Assembly (NCBI GenBank): GCA_958405195.1
Contig: CATYDM010000046.1
Location: 1-15,881, forward strand
Direction of reading: 5' to 3'
Origin: an uncultured Collinsella sp.
GTDB lineage: Bacteria; Actinomycetota; Coriobacteriia; Coriobacteriales; Coriobacteriaceae
Length of the DNA stretch: 15,881 nt
Numbering within the stretch: position 1 is the stretch's first letter; each line of letters opens with the position of its first letter. This document shows, piece by piece, positions 14,251-15,881 of the stretch. Position numbers and translations under genes: made by a program. Below the pieces are notes generated by a model. That model had not been told where the DNA came from and did no database searches. It saw only the letters and a program-made list of their open reading frames with translations.

Positions 14251-14288
14251 ATAGTATCTTCAAGCTTGGGCCTCGTCAAGCCCAAGCT
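14251..14288 (-). promoter_or_regulatory. Promoter of the abi leader with overlapping operator-like inverted repeat
   Basis: TTGACG (14279-14274) and TACTAT (14256-14251) are separated by exactly 17 bases on the minus strand, close to the sigma-70-type consensus. The perfect 9-bp inverted repeat AGCTTGGGC/GCCCAAGCT (14263-14271 and 14280-14288) has the -35 hexamer in its 8-base centre, so a bound dimer would block the polymerase. Confidence 0.6.
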
Positions 14289-14451
14289 CTGAGTATCCAC
14301 ACTCATTGATGGTCGCGCATATTCACAATTCCAAAGTACCCTAGACAGCTATTATGTCATCATGCCCAATCGCGCTACCACGTATATCGCAAACAGTGGT
14401 TACCATGAAAGTCTCCATTGCCCTTGGCTTTCGCGAACAAGCAGCACGGCA

Positions 14452-14772
14452 TCAGCTCCGTTTTGCCTCGTCGGCAGCGTCGAGTCCTTCGGCCTTCTTG
14501 ACGATATCGGCCAGACTTGGATTCATCTTCTCACAAGCGCCGTCCACTATCTTTTTCAAGCTTTCAAAGAAAGAGAAGGCTTTGCGATCCTGTTTAAGTT
14601 CTGTCGTGGGCTCGAGGGAAATCGTTGTAGGTTCGTCGATTCCAGCGAAAAGGGCCGAGTACAACTTCCCTACGTTCAGCTTCGGGTCTTCGATATCAAT
14701 GGAAAAGTCATCAACACCCTCGATCGCGATCTTCCCATCCTTCAGCCCGACCTTATATGCCTTCTGAGCCAT
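14452..14772 (-). CDS. Small acidic partner protein of the DQPED-type ATPase, unknown function
   Basis: Encodes 106 residues (start MAQKAYKVGLKDGKIAIEGV), charged, soluble, without membrane segments or cysteine-rich motifs; one region is predicted helical (SFFESLKKIVDGACEKM). The ATG at 14772 overlaps the end of the ATPase gene by 20 bases in another frame. Only a poor ribosome site is visible, so translation is probably coupled. The frame is open farther upstream to an ATG at 14874, but that part lies antisense-free inside the ATPase coding region and looks like frame noise. I do not recognise the family. Tight overlap suggests a complex or toxin-antitoxin-like relation with the ATPase. After its stop, 14289-14451 shows no gene. 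Confidence 0.65.
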   Translation of the reverse strand: MAQKAYKVGLKDGKIAIEGVDDFSIDIEDPKLNVGKLYSALFAGIDEPTTISLEPTTELKQDRKAFSFFESLKKIVDGACEKMNPSLADIVKKAEGLDAADEAKRS

Positions 14773-15881
14773 AGCGTTTGAGTCGTTTCCTAACAACGTC
14801 AGCTCCTCCTTCAACAGTCTTGGCCACAAGGTCGAGCACCTTGTAGTCGTCGCATTCGTATTCCAAAGCCCCACTCTTCACGTCAATTTTCCCATCTTGT
14901 CCGCGCGCGAGCACAATGACGTTATCGACGTCGAGGTTTACGACAAAGAGTGGGTTGTGCGTGATCATCAGTACCTGCCGGTTGGCGCTCATCCTCTTAA
15001 AGGCGCCAAGGACGTGCTCCTTAATCGCTACTTGTGAGATTTGATCCTCTGGCTGGTCGATAATGTAGACCCCTGATTTAGTGTCTTCCTCCGCCAAAAG
15101 ATCGAAGTACAGGGTCCCGTACAGACCAGGCGACGGTTCAGCGTCGATGCCTATGGACTTGTTAGTGATTTTCCTTCTCTCGGTTACACGGTCAACCACC
15201 GCATGAAGTTTGTTGCGAATCTGATCGTAGCACGTCGCCATGGAAGGTTTTTCACCTGTTACCGCTGCAGCTATTTCCTCCGTAGTCAGATTGGTCTCGG
15301 ACTGAATGCCATCTAGCAGAAGCGATAGCTTAGGCTTGTTGAACACCTCCCCAAAGACGTCGTTGCAGTAGCTTATGTCGGTACTACCAGAAGTGAGTTC
15401 GGAGACAAATATGAATTTCCCCATAGGATTAGGAACCCTAATGTCAACAGGAACGGCATACTCGAGCTTCCTGTCGCAGCGCTTTGCGGCAAGCAACACT
15501 GCGTTGGCAATTTTCACAGAGACATCGTCAAGGGTCGCCGAATAATCATCGATAGTTTTTTGCTCGTCAGTCTTCCTCTTCGAAAGAACCCTGCGTTCCT
15601 CGCTCGCAGCGTCCTTGACCGCTCGGGTCTTCACGTCGTCGCGTTCGTAGACTAGCCTATGCTTCTCGACAAGCTTGAGAAGCCTGTCCATCGCCTCCAT
15701 TGCATCGGCATGGGCCTCGGCAGCCTCAAGCCCCATCTCTTTAAAAAGTTTCGAGTAATCTGTCATTGCGTTGGCAAGGTCGCTCCTGCAGGAGAGCAAC
15801 TTAGAGCAGAGGTCATCGATCTCCTTATCTAACAGTTTAGATAACAGGTGATGATTCGGGGACCGCAAGGCCCCCGAATGC
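14753..15881 (-). CDS. C-terminal part of an SMC/ABC-like DQPED-type ATPase (TrlF-related), truncated by window edge
   Basis: The frame is open to the window end; a TTG at 15868 is unlikely to be the true start. Of the visible 371 or so residues, about 10-130 are highly helical and charged, consistent with a coiled-coil arm. Near the end come an ABC-signature-like SPGLYG (246-251), Walker B VYIIDQPED (267-275), and a switch histidine in MITHNP (H304), then VEGGADVVRKRLKRYG at the C-terminus. This order matches the C-terminal half of large AAA/ABC ATPases of the TrlF and related defence families, whose Walker A would lie in the missing N-terminal part. Codon and base composition are more AT-rich than nrdA or the kinase gene, suggesting later acquisition. 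The small gene at 14452 is translationally overlapped. Confidence 0.7.
   Translation of the reverse strand, partial: HSGALRSPNHHLLSKLLDKEIDDLCSKLLSCRSDLANAMTDYSKLFKEMGLEAAEAHADAMEAMDRLLKLVEKHRLVYERDDVKTRAVKDAASEERRVLSKRKTDEQKTIDDYSATLDDVSVKIANAVLLAAKRCDRKLEYAVPVDIRVPNPMGKFIFVSELTSGSTDISYCNDVFGEVFNKPKLSLLLDGIQSETNLTTEEIAAAVTGEKPSMATCYDQIRNKLHAVVDRVTERRKITNKSIGIDAEPSPGLYGTLYFDLLAEEDTKSGVYIIDQPEDQISQVAIKEHVLGAFKRMSANRQVLMITHNPLFVVNLDVDNVIVLARGQDGKIDVKSGALEYECDDYKVLDLVAKTVEGGADVVRKRLKRYGSEGI

Noticed and set aside
15854..15879. ATTCGGGG/CCCCGAAT inverted repeat at the window edge
   Set aside because: It lies inside the open frame of the ATPase and cannot be interpreted without the sequence beyond 15881.

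Overview
The window looks like chromosome from a high-GC member of the Coriobacteriia, most likely Collinsella or a close relative. This is inferred from GC-rich coding sequence, divergent class I nrdA/nrdB genes, and many short intergenic palindromes of a kind I associate from memory with Collinsella. No rRNA or tRNA gene and no CRISPR array was seen.

Left part (1-9.9 kb) is mostly housekeeping, separated by repeats. It holds a tandem repeat and two hairpins (1-138); a flavodiiron protein gene (256-1440, minus); a lone IS3-type helix-turn-helix gene without its DDE partner (1839-2234, minus); and a 0.6-kb repeat-rich spacer containing a 125-bp element with terminal inverted repeats (2594-2718). 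Next come the class I ribonucleotide reductase genes nrdA (minus) and nrdB (plus), transcribed divergently around two NrdR-like boxes. Then follow a VanS-like sensor kinase with no response regulator in view (7239-8795, minus) and an HD-domain hydrolase (9004-9867, minus). A 33-bp dispersed repeat bounded by ACCTCA/TGAGGT lies just beyond the 3' ends of nrdA, nrdB, the kinase and the HD gene.

Middle part (9.9-13.2 kb) is a decaying accessory zone. It contains a perfect 24-bp-arm hairpin, a coding-like relic, a 139-bp element with 24-bp inverted ends, a frameshifted rmlB-like fragment, an AlbA_2/HATPase gene broken by two +1 shifts in homopolymer runs, and a zinc-ribbon gene with an in-frame TGA.

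Right part (13.2-15.9 kb) resembles a defence island on the minus strand. A DQPED-type ABC/SMC-like ATPase (5' end outside the window) overlaps a 106-residue partner gene. Downstream is an Abi_2-family (AbiD/AbiF-like) HEPN gene. Directly in front of it lies a compact unit of consensus-like promoter, two-hairpin leader of about 70 nt and strong intrinsic terminator. The terminator sits only 14 nt from the abi start codon. This promoter-RNA-terminator-HEPN toxin layout, possibly an RNA antitoxin with its HEPN nuclease, is the most promising candidate for an under-described system in the window.
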